Assembly: GCA_030068145.1 (NCBI GenBank)
Contig: JAPJBO010000478.1
Location: forward strand, 1-64,000
Source of the DNA: Diplonema papillatum
Lineage: Eukaryota > Euglenozoa > Diplonemea > Diplonemida > Diplonemidae
Reading direction: 5' to 3'
DNA length: 64,000 nucleotides
Shown: in pieces, positions 63,839 to 64,000 of the stretch
How the letters are laid out: every line of letters starts with the position of its first letter
Numbering within the stretch: the stretch's first letter is position 1
Translations under genes and position numbers: made by a program
Notes under the pieces: model-generated
Databases searched by the model: none
Seen by the model: the letters and a program-made list of their open reading frames with translations, nothing else
What the model was told of the DNA's origin: nothing

Positions 63839-64000
63839 TTTTAGAGATCGCCCTGACTTAGTAAAACCTCCCGTGCTGAGACAAATTATGCCGCATCACC
63901 TACGCCCGGCGGTGTGGCAATTCTAGTAATTTCAGCCTTGTGAATGCACTCCCGGAACCCCCCTGAATAATCTTTGATTTCTCGTGCCGTGGGAGCCAAA
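63839..64000. other. 5' flank of the USP7-like gene
   Basis: No coding or clear promoter motif; the transcription start is not identifiable. Confidence 0.4.

Overview
The window is nuclear DNA of a eukaryote, most likely a protist. It has spliced genes, a mitochondrial TMBIM/Bax-inhibitor-like protein, a MATH-USP7-type deubiquitinase, two different non-LTR retrotransposons, tyrosine-recombinase retroelement debris and a great deal of tandem repeat. I see no bacterial operon, CRISPR array or recognisable RNA gene. The lineage cannot be fixed from the sequence alone. An alveolate such as a chromerid would fit, but that is a guess.

Layout. 1-15 kb is repeat-rich: a 193-bp satellite, two blocks of a diverged ~32-bp minisatellite, a ~310-bp repeat array, and a 190-bp module that occurs three times, two of them directly against a tandem repeat. 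I support no confident gene there. 16.9-17.6 kb (minus strand) encodes the C-terminal part of a protein kinase. 18-37 kb (minus strand) is the most remarkable part: six ankyrin-repeat exons, five of them exactly 99 bp (33 codons) with the same intron phase, lie in tandem units of about 2,523 bp. The introns are nearly identical between copies and full of a dead tyrosine-recombinase element, while the exons differ from each other by roughly 9-15%. A 5.3-kb LINE (24,254-29,548) and two segments carrying an RT-RNase H fragment plus an 11-bp minisatellite have been inserted into this array.

40.5-50.4 kb holds two hairpins, a 43-bp tandem array, and a 4.7-kb segment bounded by inverted repeats that are themselves built of 17-bp repeats. 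That segment contains an intact TMBIM5/GHITM-like gene and a two-TM protein gene. 50.4-57.8 kb is a second LINE, with an OTU protease domain, endonuclease, RT and RNase H, lying between two (GT)n tracts; part of its RNase H region is inverted. A truncated relative with a 26-bp target duplication sits at 58.15-58.6 kb, just downstream of a two-exon USP7-like deubiquitinase gene (58,669-63,838, minus).

How the parts may work together (inference): the identical introns of the ankyrin array are ideal substrates for unequal crossing-over and gene conversion. Because the exons are symmetrical 33-codon modules, repeats can be added, lost or swapped without breaking the frame. The locus therefore looks like a receptor-type ankyrin gene, perhaps ending in a kinase domain, whose repeat surface is being diversified.
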